Shown one piece after another: positions 28,387 through 37,387 of a stretch of DNA of 64,000 nucleotides (its first letter is position 1; each line of letters starts with the position of its first letter). The stretch is from Polaribacter atrinae (GTDB lineage Bacteria > Bacteroidota > Bacteroidia > Flavobacteriales > Flavobacteriaceae), in the NCBI RefSeq assembly GCF_038023995.1, contig NZ_CP150660.1:1858501-1922500 (forward strand), given 5' to 3'. Under the pieces are notes generated by a model that did no database searches, had not been told where the DNA came from, and saw only the letters and a program-made list of their open reading frames with translations. The translations under genes and the position numbers were made by a program.

Positions 28387-30366
28387 ATGAGACATTTTAA
28401 AAAGTTATACTTTTTAACATTTGTTTTTGCAATTTGTCTTCTTAATACAAAAAATAGCTATAGTCAATCAAAAATAATTGACAGCTTAAAAACAATAGCA
28501 AAGAAGCAAAAAAAGAAAATTAAAGTTCAGACATATATTGAAATAGCAGAACACTTTACAGGCATAAACTTGGATTCTGCTAAATCTTATTCAGTAAAAG
28601 CACATAATCTATCTACTAAAATTGGAGATAAAGTCTTAACCATTATTACAACTCATCAATTAGGAAATTTTGCTAGAGAAAATTCTGAATACTCAAAAGC
28701 CTTAAAACATTTTGAAGAATCCTTAAAAATGAGCATCAAATTAAATGACTCAACACTAATTGCAAACTCATACTCAGGTATCGGTATCGTAAACAGTAGA
28801 TTAGGCGATTTTAGAGGTGCTATTAAAAATTTTTATGAATCTATTCCCATTTATGAAAGACTAAAAGATACCACAAATATTGCAAGAGGTTACTTAAATC
28901 TTGCTGTAGACTTAAGAAAGGTAAAAGAGTTTGACAACTGTATTCTTTTTAATCTAAAAGCTCTAAAAATATTTGAAAAACAAAACGATTTACTAAATGT
29001 AGCTGCTATAAATAACAATTTAGCAGGTGTTTATAATGACAATAAAAATTATGAAAAAGCAATTAAAAAAGCAGAAGAAGCAAAAAAATATTTTTTTGAA
29101 AACAATTATATTAGATACACAGCTTACCCCATTACAAACATTGCCATTTCTTATGATAGCTTAAACAAACCACAAAAAGCTGAAACTAATTATCTAAAAG
29201 CAATAGAATTACATACAAAAAACAGAGAACCTTACGAATTAGCTTTTCTTCATAATGCATACAGTAATCTTAATTACAAGCAAAAAAAATACATTAAAGC
29301 AATTAATATTGGTAAAAAAGCACTAGAACATGCAAAAGAAATAAATGCTTTAGAATTTATTTCTTCTTCTAGTAAAACTTTAGCGAAAAGTTATGCTAAA
29401 ATTAAAGACTTCCAAGAATCTAATAAATTCTTAATGCTGCATTTAAATTCTAAAGACAGTCTTTTCCAAAAAGAAAAAACAAAAGATATTGCTGAACTTC
29501 AATTACAATATGAAACATCCAAAAAAGAAATAGAAATTATACAACAAAAAGAACAATTACTAAAGCAAGAATTAATCATAAAAAACAGAGAATTATACAC
29601 AATTATTTTAGGAGCTGCATTGTTAATTTTAGCCATTTTGTCTTTAGGATATTATCATCGATATCAATTTAAAAAGAAACAACTTCAAAAAGAAATAGAT
29701 TTAAAAGACGCACTGTCAACTATAAAAATGCAAAACAGATTGCAAGAACAACGTCTAAGAATTTCTAGAGATTTACATGATAATATTGGCTCTCAACTTA
29801 CTTTTATTATTTCATCTGTAGATAATTTAAAATACACTACTAAAGACGCAAACACTAAACTAAAAGAAAAATTAGTTGGTATTAGTACTTTTACATCAGA
29901 AACTATTCATCAATTAAGAGATACCATTTGGGCAATGAATAAAAATGAAATTACTAGCGATGATGTACACACTAGAATCTTATCTTTTGTTGAAAAAGCA
30001 AAAACCTCTACTGAAAACATTGAGTTTATTGTACATTATAATATTTATAAAAACACAATCTTTTCTTCACTTGAAGGCATGAATATTTTTAGAGTAATTC
30101 AAGAAGCAATTAATAATGCTTTAAAGTATGCTGAAGCATCAAAAATTGAAATTAAACTTTATAAAAAAAGGGGGAAGCTTATAGTTTCTATAATAGACAA
30201 CGGAATAGGTTTCGATATAAAAAATGTAAATTTAGGAAACGGATTATCTAACATGGAAAAAAGAATGAGTGAAATTGAAGGGAAGGTTAACATAAATTCA
30301 GAAATAAAAAAAGGAACAGAAATTTTGGTTGAAGTTACTTTAAAGAATACGTCATACGACGTATGA
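28387..30366 (+). CDS. TPR-containing sensor histidine kinase (HisKA_3 type)
   Basis: 659 residues: signal peptide (TFVFAICLLNTKNSYSQ), a periplasmic array of about six TPR motifs (for example KALKHFEESLKMSIKL and YEKAIKKAEEAKKYF), one membrane helix near 404-424 (IILGAALLILAILSLGYY), a dimerisation/phosphoacceptor helix RISRDLHDNIGSQL (His464) and a HATPase_c domain with VIQEAINNALKYAEA, DNGIGFD and GNGLSNMEKR. It should phosphorylate the adjacent LuxR-type regulator. TPR sensors of this design are common in Bacteroidota; the signal is unknown. Confidence 0.92.
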   Translation: MRHFKKLYFLTFVFAICLLNTKNSYSQSKIIDSLKTIAKKQKKKIKVQTYIEIAEHFTGINLDSAKSYSVKAHNLSTKIGDKVLTIITTHQLGNFARENSEYSKALKHFEESLKMSIKLNDSTLIANSYSGIGIVNSRLGDFRGAIKNFYESIPIYERLKDTTNIARGYLNLAVDLRKVKEFDNCILFNLKALKIFEKQNDLLNVAAINNNLAGVYNDNKNYEKAIKKAEEAKKYFFENNYIRYTAYPITNIAISYDSLNKPQKAETNYLKAIELHTKNREPYELAFLHNAYSNLNYKQKKYIKAINIGKKALEHAKEINALEFISSSSKTLAKSYAKIKDFQESNKFLMLHLNSKDSLFQKEKTKDIAELQLQYETSKKEIEIIQQKEQLLKQELIIKNRELYTIILGAALLILAILSLGYYHRYQFKKKQLQKEIDLKDALSTIKMQNRLQEQRLRISRDLHDNIGSQLTFIISSVDNLKYTTKDANTKLKEKLVGISTFTSETIHQLRDTIWAMNKNEITSDDVHTRILSFVEKAKTSTENIEFIVHYNIYKNTIFSSLEGMNIFRVIQEAINNALKYAEASKIEIKLYKKRGKLIVSIIDNGIGFDIKNVNLGNGLSNMEKRMSEIEGKVNINSEIKKGTEILVEVTLKNTSYDV

Positions 30367-30406
30367 AAATATACTTTAGAACTTATTAACTTAGTAGAAA
30401 ATTGAA

Positions 30407-31060
30407 ATGAACTTAAAAATTTGCATTGCAGAAGACAATTACTTTTTAGTAAAAGCTATCAAAGAAAAACTATCTTTTTTTGAAGATATTATTATAAAAT
30501 TCCATGCTAATAACGGCGCAGAATTAATTGGTAAATTAGAAGAAAACCACAATATAGATGTTATTTTAATGGACATCCAAATGCCAGAAATGAATGGTAT
30601 TAAAGCTACGGAAATAATAAAAAACAAATATCCTCATATTAAAATAATTATGCTAACCGTTTTAGATGATGATGATTGTATTTTTAATGCCATTAAAGCA
30701 GGTGCAAACGGATATTTATTAAAAGAAATTGACCCAGAAAAACTTTATAAAAGCATTATTGAAGTTACTGAAGGTGGCGCACCCATGACACCAAGTATTG
30801 CTTTAAAAACTTTAAAGTTGTTAAGAAACCCAAACGTTTTAAATTCTAAAACCCAACAAACTAAAGAAATAAAATTATCTAAAAGAGAAACAGAAATTTT
30901 AATACAATTAAGTAAAGGCTTAAACTACAATAATATTTCGGACAATCTAATTATATCTCCTTCTACAGTAAGGAAACATATAGAAAACATCTATAAAAAA
31001 CTACACGTACATAGTAAACTAGAAGCTGTATTAAAAGCACAAAAACAAAATCTTATCTAA
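30407..31060 (+). CDS. NarL/LuxR-type response regulator
   Basis: 217 residues: receiver domain with acidic pocket AEDN, phospho-acceptor Asp56 in VILMDIQMPEMNG, TVLDDDD and Lys in GYLLKEIDPEKL, then a LuxR-type HTH (KLSKRETEILIQLSKGLNYN, SPSTVRKHIENIYKKL) in the last 65 residues. Cognate of the histidine kinase 41 nt upstream. An inverted repeat ATACGTC-N4-GACGTAT overlaps the kinase stop codon just upstream (30347-30364). Confidence 0.94.
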   Translation: MNLKICIAEDNYFLVKAIKEKLSFFEDIIIKFHANNGAELIGKLEENHNIDVILMDIQMPEMNGIKATEIIKNKYPHIKIIMLTVLDDDDCIFNAIKAGANGYLLKEIDPEKLYKSIIEVTEGGAPMTPSIALKTLKLLRNPNVLNSKTQQTKEIKLSKRETEILIQLSKGLNYNNISDNLIISPSTVRKHIENIYKKLHVHSKLEAVLKAQKQNLI

Positions 31061-31071
31061 AATAAAGTAAA

Positions 31072-31105
31072 TATTTTTGTATCTTTCTTGAGATAATTTT
31101 ATCTC
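31072..31105 (+). promoter_or_regulatory. Candidate promoter and leader hairpin of the membrane protein gene
   Basis: TATTTTTG (31072-31079) matches the -7 box; no good -33 is seen. Between it and the ATG at 31113 lies a near-continuous palindrome GAGATAA-TT-TTATCTC (31090-31105), which would fold in the leader or act as an operator. Confidence 0.45.
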
Positions 31106-31112
31106 CTTAAAT

Positions 31113-31499
31113 ATGATTAAAAAAGTATTAATTGGTATCGGCTCAGGGCTTTTAATAGGCGTGTTTGTAACATCAATATTTATTGCCGATGAAATTAATA
31201 TCATTGATTTAATTCTAACAAAAATCACTGCAACATCAATAATAACAGGTTTTTTTACGGGTATTTACGCACATCTATCTAAATCTAAACTAAAAGTTTT
31301 TCTTGTTGCAATATTTATAGGAATCATTATATTCTATCTAAAATACCTTTTTACAGGCCATAATTTTGATCCACTAACCATGGGAGCATTTGTTGGTGCA
31401 ATCTTAGGCGGAATCTTTGCTTTTATAAGAAAAGCAACCCATTCAATAAACAGGTACAATAGGTTACAAAGGCACAAACAAAAAGGGTTTAAGAAATAA
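31113..31499 (+). CDS. Hypothetical inner-membrane protein
   Basis: 128 residues with about four membrane segments (VLIGIGSGLLIGVFVTSIFI, ITATSIITGFFTGIYAHL, VFLVAIFIGIIIFYL, GAFVGAILGGIFAFI) and a basic C-terminal tail. No family is recognised. It has its own candidate promoter and follows the response regulator by 52 nt. Confidence 0.7.
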   Translation: MIKKVLIGIGSGLLIGVFVTSIFIADEINIIDLILTKITATSIITGFFTGIYAHLSKSKLKVFLVAIFIGIIIFYLKYLFTGHNFDPLTMGAFVGAILGGIFAFIRKATHSINRYNRLQRHKQKGFKK

Positions 31500-31575
31500 A
31501 AATTCAATTTTAAACAAAAAAATAGAATCCTAACTCGTAAGTTAAAATTCTATTTATTTAAAATATATCTAGAAA

Positions 31576-31601
31576 AAATTATCGAATTAATACGATAATT
31601 T
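31576..31601 (-). terminator. Terminator of the hydroxylase-rhodanese operon
   Basis: Arms AAATTATCG (31576-31584) and CGATAATTT (31593-31601), 5 nt after the minus-strand rhodanese stop. A second stem (ATAGAAT near 31522-31528 with ATTCTAT near 31547-31553) lies beyond it, serving the convergent genes. Confidence 0.6.
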
Positions 31602-31605
31602 ATTT

Positions 31606-31917
31606 CTAAGAAACGTGCTCGTCTACGTTTTGCCAAGGACCTCCGTTAATAACATCGATACCATGATTGGTTAAAAACTGAGTTGCTTGTCCGCTTCTTG
31701 CTCCACTTCTACAAACTGCAATTACAGGTTTATTCCAAGCTTTAATTTTTTCAACTTCTAAAGGAATTACCGTTAAAACGATATGCTCTGCTCCTTCTGT
31801 ATGCCCTTCATCCCACTCTTCTTTTGTTCTAACATCTAGAATTACAGCTCCTTTTTCTAAGTACTCTTTAATTTCTGCACTCATATCTTTTCTTTTAAAC
31901 ATGTCAAATAGACCCAT
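31606..31917 (-). CDS. Rhodanese-like domain protein
   Basis: 103 residues, single rhodanese domain with active-site Cys69 in AVCRSGARSGQA and the opening AVILDVRTKEEWDEGH. It carries persulfide sulfur or acts as a small sulfurtransferase in the cytosol. It sits 19 nt after the aromatic amino acid hydroxylase on the same strand, so they are probably one operon. No functional link between them is established here. Confidence 0.93.
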   Translation of the reverse strand: MGLFDMFKRKDMSAEIKEYLEKGAVILDVRTKEEWDEGHTEGAEHIVLTVIPLEVEKIKAWNKPVIAVCRSGARSGQATQFLTNHGIDVINGGPWQNVDEHVS

Positions 31918-31936
31918 GTTATTTTTTATTTTATTA

Positions 31937-33682
31937 TTAAACTTGACACAAAATTAATCCATTTTCAATTAGCCTTGTGTAGCTTTTGTTACATTTTAAG
32001 GCTTCTAATCTTTCTAAAATGGTCTCTTTAATAGAATAATTATGCTGCAAAGCTAATTCATATAGTTCTAAAGACAATAACCAATCTCCTTGAAATTTAC
32101 TTTTTAACTGATTAAAGATTTCTGTTATGTTTTTATTTGTTGAAGAATTTGACTCTCGTAATTCCTTAACCTTAGTATACAAACCATATAATTCTAGCTC
32201 TTTTTTTGTATAAGAAATCTTATGCGTTTTAGTTTTAGATACTTTTCCTAAACCTAAAAAAGAATCTACATCTGCAGGACCTGCATAGGAAGAAACTACT
32301 TCTTTACCAACTGCCATATCATAAATTCCCCATTCTGGTTGAAACAAAACTTCCTCTTTATAAGTAACCGTGCAATCATCAAAAGAAATAATTAAAATTT
32401 TACCTCTTAAATCCCTAGTCCCGGTAATCGCTTTTCCTTTTACAATAACGCCACTCTCAAATTCTAAAGTCATAAATTCACCTTCGTAAATTCCGTATGC
32501 TTTTAAATCTCTCGGACTCATATCTTCAATAGGCAAATTAATTCCTTTTAATTTACCTACAGGACTTCCAAAACCACCTGCGTGACTTGTAATTCCGTGT
32601 CCAATTAACTCTTTATCTCTATTTGCTAAAGCGGTTGCTCCTGTTGTTTGAAAATAAGCAACTTTATTATTTTTATACTGAATAACATTTGTAAAAACAC
32701 CAGAAATCTGAATACCCGTTGTTAGTTCTATTGTCCCTAAGTTTTCTGAATCTATTAATTTTTGAATACTTTTTAATCCACCTGTTCTTATTGCCATTGT
32801 ATTGGCAAACTCATCTAAAACCAAACTTAAATAAGCAAAATCTGGTGTTACAAATAATTGTGGTTGTGGTTTTGTAATATCAAAATTAACGCTTGCGGCA
32901 TCAATAGAATAGGCTACTTTTTTTACCTCGTCTTTCATACACCAAGCACTTTCTCCAATAGATGAAAGCAAACCTGCACCGTATATTTTTGGATTATTTA
33001 AAGCGCCAATTAACCCATATTCTACCGTCCACCAATGTAAATTTCTAATTTGGGCCATTTCAGACAATTCGCCCATGTTATTTTGAAGAAATTCTACATT
33101 CTCTTGAGCAGCTTCTACTTCTTTTTCTGTTGAATTGGGATTTTCTTTTAAAATTGATAAAAGCCTGATTGCTTCATACATTTCATAATCTTTAGCAGAA
33201 GAAATTGCTTTGCTACCTATTTCTCCAAATCTTCTTAAATATTCTGCATATTCAGGATTAGAAATAATAGGTGCATGACCTGCTGCTTCATGAATAATAT
33301 CTGGTGCTGGCGTATATTCTATATGGTTAATAGTTCGCATATCTGAAGCAATGACCAAAACATTATAGGCCTGAAATTCCATAAAAGCATTTGGCGGAAT
33401 AAAGCCATCTACAGAAACTGCAGCCCAACCAATTTCTTTTAAAATTCTATTCATCCCTTCCATATAAGGAATGTTATCTACAGAAATACCCGTTTTTTCT
33501 AATCCAGTTATATAAGATTTATGCGCTACTTTACTCAAGTAATCTACATTCATTCTCATTACATAGCGCCAAACAGCTTGGTTTTGTGCCGTATATTCTT
33601 CATACGGCTGTTGTACCACAAACTTGTGTAAATGTTTGGGTAATTTTTTAGTGACTTCGTTTAATTCGAAATGGAGGCTCAT
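31937..33682 (-). CDS. Aromatic amino acid hydroxylase (phenylalanine 4-monooxygenase family), long form
   Basis: 581 residues. Residues 20-330 carry the biopterin-dependent hydroxylase fold with iron ligands His131 and His136 in IIHEAAGHAPI, plus EFQAYNVLVIASDMRTINHI and WWTVEYGLIG (third ligand Glu expected there). Bacterial PheH is usually 260-300 residues; here about 250 extra C-terminal residues follow, with VSRG-like strands and no second known domain. The likely reaction is Phe to Tyr or a related ring hydroxylation. No pterin dehydratase is nearby. Confidence 0.9.
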   Translation of the reverse strand: MSLHFELNEVTKKLPKHLHKFVVQQPYEEYTAQNQAVWRYVMRMNVDYLSKVAHKSYITGLEKTGISVDNIPYMEGMNRILKEIGWAAVSVDGFIPPNAFMEFQAYNVLVIASDMRTINHIEYTPAPDIIHEAAGHAPIISNPEYAEYLRRFGEIGSKAISSAKDYEMYEAIRLLSILKENPNSTEKEVEAAQENVEFLQNNMGELSEMAQIRNLHWWTVEYGLIGALNNPKIYGAGLLSSIGESAWCMKDEVKKVAYSIDAASVNFDITKPQPQLFVTPDFAYLSLVLDEFANTMAIRTGGLKSIQKLIDSENLGTIELTTGIQISGVFTNVIQYKNNKVAYFQTTGATALANRDKELIGHGITSHAGGFGSPVGKLKGINLPIEDMSPRDLKAYGIYEGEFMTLEFESGVIVKGKAITGTRDLRGKILIISFDDCTVTYKEEVLFQPEWGIYDMAVGKEVVSSYAGPADVDSFLGLGKVSKTKTHKISYTKKELELYGLYTKVKELRESNSSTNKNITEIFNQLKSKFQGDWLLSLELYELALQHNYSIKETILERLEALKCNKSYTRLIENGLILCQV

Positions 33683-33795
33683 TAAAAAAATATTGAATTA
33701 TTCTTACAATAATACGCTTTAAAATAATGATTATTTATTCTAAGACTCAAAAAAAACTTTTTACACACACTAATCGTAAAGTAAGAATCTTTTTT

Positions 33796-33815
33796 AAGTG
33801 TAACATTTTACACTT
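33796..33815. promoter_or_regulatory. Inverted repeat in divergent intergenic region
   Basis: AAGTGTAA (33796-33803) and TTACACTT (33808-33815) around CATT, between the divergent hydroxylase and a small membrane protein gene. The shape fits an operator for a dimeric regulator; no partner regulator is adjacent. Confidence 0.45.
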
Positions 33816-33851
33816 ATTTACTACTTATAATTAAATACTAAATTATTAATT

Positions 33852-34124
33852 ATGGCAGGAGGAGGATTTATAGCACATATGATTGCAAGTCTAAATACTA
33901 ATAAACGATCTCATATTTCTACTTTTGATAAAATCAAAAGCCATAAAAAAAGCGAAAAGAGTGAACTTCATTTTGATAAAAAAGCAAGCCCATCTCAATT
34001 AAAAAAAATCAAAGAAGAAATTATCAAAGAAAATGAAATTGCTTTTAAAAGAAAAGTAGCTATCCTAATGCTATTAATTATTGTTATTTTAATCGCTTTA
34101 AATCATATAGGATATTCTTTATAA
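33852..34124 (+). CDS. Small hypothetical protein with C-terminal membrane helix
   Basis: 90 residues: starts MAGGGFIAHMIASLNTNKRS, a basic middle segment with FDKKASPSQLKKIKEEIIKE and a C-terminal helix (VAILMLLIIVILIALNHIGY). The pattern is conserved-looking in flavobacteria (an unusual Gly-rich start followed by an Arg/Lys-rich stretch), but no function is known. It is bounded by a bidirectional terminator. Confidence 0.7.
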   Translation: MAGGGFIAHMIASLNTNKRSHISTFDKIKSHKKSEKSELHFDKKASPSQLKKIKEEIIKENEIAFKRKVAILMLLIIVILIALNHIGYSL

Positions 34125-34132
34125 CAAAAAAA

Positions 34133-34160
34133 AACAGACTACCTTAAAAGATAGTCTGTT
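34133..34160. terminator. Bidirectional terminator
   Basis: Arms AACAGACTA (34133-34141) and TAGTCTGTT (34152-34160) with A-rich left and T-rich right flanks, between convergent genes ending at 34124 and 34192. Confidence 0.8.
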
Positions 34161-34191
34161 TGCTTTAGATTAATTAATTCAAATAATAATA

Positions 34192-34578
34192 CTAAAGTGA
34201 TTCTTTTATAACTTTAACGGCATCAAAAGCTTTAGATCTTTTTGCCATGTCTAAGGCAGTCATATTTTCTTTGGTAGATTTTACTCTTAATTTAGCGCCA
34301 TTATCAATTAAAAGCTTTACAATTTCAGCTTTATTATACCTTGCAGCATACATTAAGGGTGTTAAACTACTAGATTTTTTGTTTATATTTTCTCCTCTTT
34401 CCATTAAAGCTTTTACAGCTTCATAATTTCCCATTCTTATCAACTTAAAAAAAGCACTAACATTATAATGCGTTTTAACCGTTACTGTTTTCTTAGGATT
34501 CAAAGTTTCTGGAGTCGTTGCATTTATAGATCCAAAGGTAAAAAGACAAAGTAATAATGGTAATATTAATTTTTTCAT
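34192..34578 (-). CDS. Secreted ankyrin-repeat protein
   Basis: 128 residues with a signal peptide (LILPLLLCLFTFGSINA) and two to three ankyrin repeats (NYEAVKALMERGENINKK, LTPLMYAARYNKAEIVKLLI, MTALDMAKRSKAFDAVKVI). It is exported to the periplasm and likely binds a protein partner. A single transcription unit by spacing. Confidence 0.88.
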   Translation of the reverse strand: MKKLILPLLLCLFTFGSINATTPETLNPKKTVTVKTHYNVSAFFKLIRMGNYEAVKALMERGENINKKSSSLTPLMYAARYNKAEIVKLLIDNGAKLRVKSTKENMTALDMAKRSKAFDAVKVIKESL

Positions 34579-34851
34579 GACGGTAGGTTTTAAGTTAATT
34601 TTATAAATGTTTGTTCTATCTAATAGACTTAGATTTATTTAAATTGTTTCAATAAAAGCTTTCTATTAACAAGGTTTTAACAAAACACCTTTATTTTGAT
34701 AAGAAAAAAACTGATCCACAATTAAATAAATCCACCTTCTGATCAACAGTCTTTTTACAAAGTTCATCTACGTTATCGGTTTCGTAAAAAATTGATAAAA
34801 TCAATAGAAACGATAAAATATTTCTTAATTTTACTGTTCAATTTTAAGACA

Positions 34852-36369
34852 ATGAACAAGAAAGTTATCCTAATGATTTTAGATGGTTGGGGAATTACAC
34901 AAGACCCTAAAGTATCTGCTATTTACAATGCAAAAACACCTTTTATTAATGGTTTATATGGCAAATACCCAAATGCTCAGTTAAGGACAGATGGAGAACA
35001 TGTTGGTTTGCCAGAAGGACAAATGGGAAATTCTGAAGTTGGACACATGAATTTAGGTGCTGGTAGAATTGTTTATCAAAACTTAGCTCGTATTAACAAA
35101 GCGGTAAGAGAAAAAACCTTAGGTAAAGAAAAAGTATTATTAGATACTTTTAAATATGCCAAAGACAATAAAAAGGATGTTCATTTATTAGGATTACTTT
35201 CTAATGGAGGAATACATGCACACATAGATCACCTAAAAGGATTGTTAGATGTTGCTAAAGAAAATGAAATAGGCAATGTGTATTTACACGCATTTACAGA
35301 CGGTAGAGATTGTGACCCAAAATCTGGAACTTATTTTATTAACGACATTCAAGAATACATGAAAGAAAGTACAGGAGAATTAGCTTCTGTAACCGGACGT
35401 TATTATGCAATGGATAGAGATAATAGATGGGAACGTGTAAAGGAAGCGTATGATGGTCTTGTAAATGGTGTAGGTACTAAAACTACAGATGCTATTGCAG
35501 TGATGAATAAAAATTATGAAGACGGAATTACAGATGAGTTTCATAAATCTATCATAGTAACTAATGAAGATGGTTCTCCTAAAACACAAATTAAAGAAGG
35601 TGATGTTGTTTTATTCTTTAATTACAGAACAGATAGAGGAAGAGAATTAACAAACGCGTTATCTCAAAATGATTTTCCAGAATTTGGAATGAAAAAATTA
35701 GACCTTTATTATACAACCATTACCTTGTATGATGAAAGCTTTAAAGGGATAAACGTTATTTATAATACCGACAACATAAAAAACACTTTAGGTGAAGTTT
35801 TATCTAAAGCAGGTAAAAAACAAATTAGAATTGCAGAGACAGAAAAATATCCTCACGTAACATTTTTCTTTTCTGGAGGGCAAGAAGAACCGTTTGAAGG
35901 AGAATCTAGAATTTTAAGAAACTCACCAAAAGTAGCTACTTACGATTTAAAACCAGAAATGTCTGCGTACGAATTAAAAGACGCTTTGTGTGAAGATTTG
36001 AAAAAAGGAGAAGCAGATTTTGTTTGTTTAAACTTTGCAAACGGAGATATGGTTGGGCATACAGGAATGATGGATGCTGCTATTAAAGCATGTGAAGCTG
36101 TAGATATTTGTGCTAAAGAAGTTATAGAAACTGGTTTAGATAACGGATATTCTATTTTACTAATTGCAGATCACGGTAACTGTGAAACCATGATGAATCC
36201 TGATGGATCTCCTCATACCGCACATACTACAAACCCAGTTCCTTTTATCTTAATTGACAAAGAAATAAAATCGATAAATAGTGGTGTTTTAGGTGATATT
36301 GCTCCTACAATTTTAGATTTAATGGGCGTAGAACAACCTAAAGAAATGACACAACATTCTTTATTATAA
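34852..36369 (+). CDS. gpmI: 2,3-bisphosphoglycerate-independent phosphoglycerate mutase
   Basis: 505 residues from ATG 34852 (MNKKVILMILDGWG); a frame extension to 34792 adds 20 non-family residues. It interconverts 3- and 2-phosphoglycerate with two Mn ions. Visible: ILDGWG (metal Asp), MGNSEVGHMNLGAGR (catalytic Ser), HAFTDGRDCDP, TGRYYAMDRDNRWER, LNFANGDMVGHTG, LIADHGNCE and PHTAHTTNPVP. Length is normal for the family. The thioredoxin-like gene follows 16 nt later. Confidence 0.97.
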   Translation: MNKKVILMILDGWGITQDPKVSAIYNAKTPFINGLYGKYPNAQLRTDGEHVGLPEGQMGNSEVGHMNLGAGRIVYQNLARINKAVREKTLGKEKVLLDTFKYAKDNKKDVHLLGLLSNGGIHAHIDHLKGLLDVAKENEIGNVYLHAFTDGRDCDPKSGTYFINDIQEYMKESTGELASVTGRYYAMDRDNRWERVKEAYDGLVNGVGTKTTDAIAVMNKNYEDGITDEFHKSIIVTNEDGSPKTQIKEGDVVLFFNYRTDRGRELTNALSQNDFPEFGMKKLDLYYTTITLYDESFKGINVIYNTDNIKNTLGEVLSKAGKKQIRIAETEKYPHVTFFFSGGQEEPFEGESRILRNSPKVATYDLKPEMSAYELKDALCEDLKKGEADFVCLNFANGDMVGHTGMMDAAIKACEAVDICAKEVIETGLDNGYSILLIADHGNCETMMNPDGSPHTAHTTNPVPFILIDKEIKSINSGVLGDIAPTILDLMGVEQPKEMTQHSLL

Positions 36370-36385
36370 TTAAATAAAACAAAAT

Positions 36386-36928
36386 ATGAAAAAAGTCTTT
36401 TTATTGGCTTGTATAATGGCTTTTGCAGCTTGCAACGTCCAACAAAAAGTAACTGAAACAGAAAAAATATCTGCATATAAAAACAAAAATAGGGATTTAA
36501 TTGGAGTGGCTAACAAGGAGTCATTTCAACAAATCCCTTATAGTACCTGGTTCAATAAAAAGTATGACACCTATACACCAGACTCATTAACAATTACTTC
36601 TCTTAAAAAAGAATTAAAGGGAATTGAAATTAAAGGTTTTATGGGTACTTGGTGTGGAGATAGCAAAAGAGAAACTCCACATTTTTACAAAATTTTAGAA
36701 CAAACAGATTTTAATCTAAATAATTTAGAGCTTATTACTGTTAACATCAGTAAAAAAACTCCAGATAATTTACAAGAAGGTTTCAATATAAAAAGAGTAC
36801 CAACTTTTATCTTTTATAGAGATGGAAAAGAAATTGGTAGATATGTAGAGTATGCGCGAGAATCTTTAGAGAAAGACATACTAAAAATTGTTTCTGGAAA
36901 GGAATATAAACATTCTTACGACAATTAA
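36386..36928 (+). CDS. Thioredoxin-like lipoprotein with single active-site cysteine
   Basis: 180 residues: lipobox MAFAAC (Cys16) and a thioredoxin fold with FMGTWCGDSKRE (Cys90, Ser93) and the cis-Pro strand IKRVPTFIFYRDGKEIGR. The usual CxxC is reduced to CGDS, so it cannot form the internal disulfide; it may act by a mixed disulfide or have lost redox activity. Anchored in the envelope, probably facing the periplasm. It overlaps the next gene by 1 nt (TAATG). Confidence 0.88.
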   Translation: MKKVFLLACIMAFAACNVQQKVTETEKISAYKNKNRDLIGVANKESFQQIPYSTWFNKKYDTYTPDSLTITSLKKELKGIEIKGFMGTWCGDSKRETPHFYKILEQTDFNLNNLELITVNISKKTPDNLQEGFNIKRVPTFIFYRDGKEIGRYVEYARESLEKDILKIVSGKEYKHSYDN

Positions 36929-37329
36929 TGATACCAACAAACCCACTAATTATTGCTGTAGATTTTGATGGTACCATTGTAGAAGATGCGTATCCTAAAA
37001 TTGGTGAAGAAATAATTTTTGCTTTTGATACCTTAAAAAGATTACAATCTCAAGGTCATCGATTAATTCTTTGGACCTACAGACACGGAAAAAGATTAGA
37101 TGAAGCAGTTGCTTTCTGCAAAGAAAATAATGTTGAATTTTATGCCGTAAACAAGAATTTCCCAGAAGAGGAATACGATGAAAAACACAGTCGTAAAATA
37201 CATGCAGATTTATTTATAGACGACAGAAATGTTGGAGGCTTTTTAGGTTGGACAGAAATACACAAAGCCATTTTTAACTACGAGCCACCTAAAAAAAAGA
37301 AAAAAGGCTTTTTCTCTTTTTTCAAATAG
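36928..37329 (+). CDS. HAD-like hydrolase, BT0820 type
   Basis: 133 residues starting with the HAD nucleophile motif IIAVDFDGTIVEDAYP, then HRLILWTYRHGKRLDEAVAF (motif II Thr) and LFIDDRNVGG (motif IV Asp pair). The cap is minimal, as in the small BT0820-like phosphatases of Bacteroidota. The substrate is unknown. A Lys-rich C-terminal tail follows. Translationally coupled to the preceding lipoprotein gene. Confidence 0.88.
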   Translation: MIPTNPLIIAVDFDGTIVEDAYPKIGEEIIFAFDTLKRLQSQGHRLILWTYRHGKRLDEAVAFCKENNVEFYAVNKNFPEEEYDEKHSRKIHADLFIDDRNVGGFLGWTEIHKAIFNYEPPKKKKKGFFSFFK

Positions 37330-37361
37330 ACAAACCGTTATTTATTCTACCTAAATTATAG

Positions 37362-37369
37362 TAACTTTG
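37362..37369 (+). promoter_or_regulatory. Candidate map promoter (-7 box)
   Basis: TAACTTTG matches TAnnTTTG exactly, 18 nt before the ATG at 37388. No clear -33 TTTG is present. The gene may also be read from upstream. Confidence 0.5.
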
Positions 37370-37387
37370 CCATTCAATTTTTTTAAC

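Noticed and set aside
34616..34632. Small inverted repeat ATCTAA-N5-TTAGAT upstream of gpmI
   Set aside because: Six-base arms of A/T-rich sequence are expected by chance in this composition.
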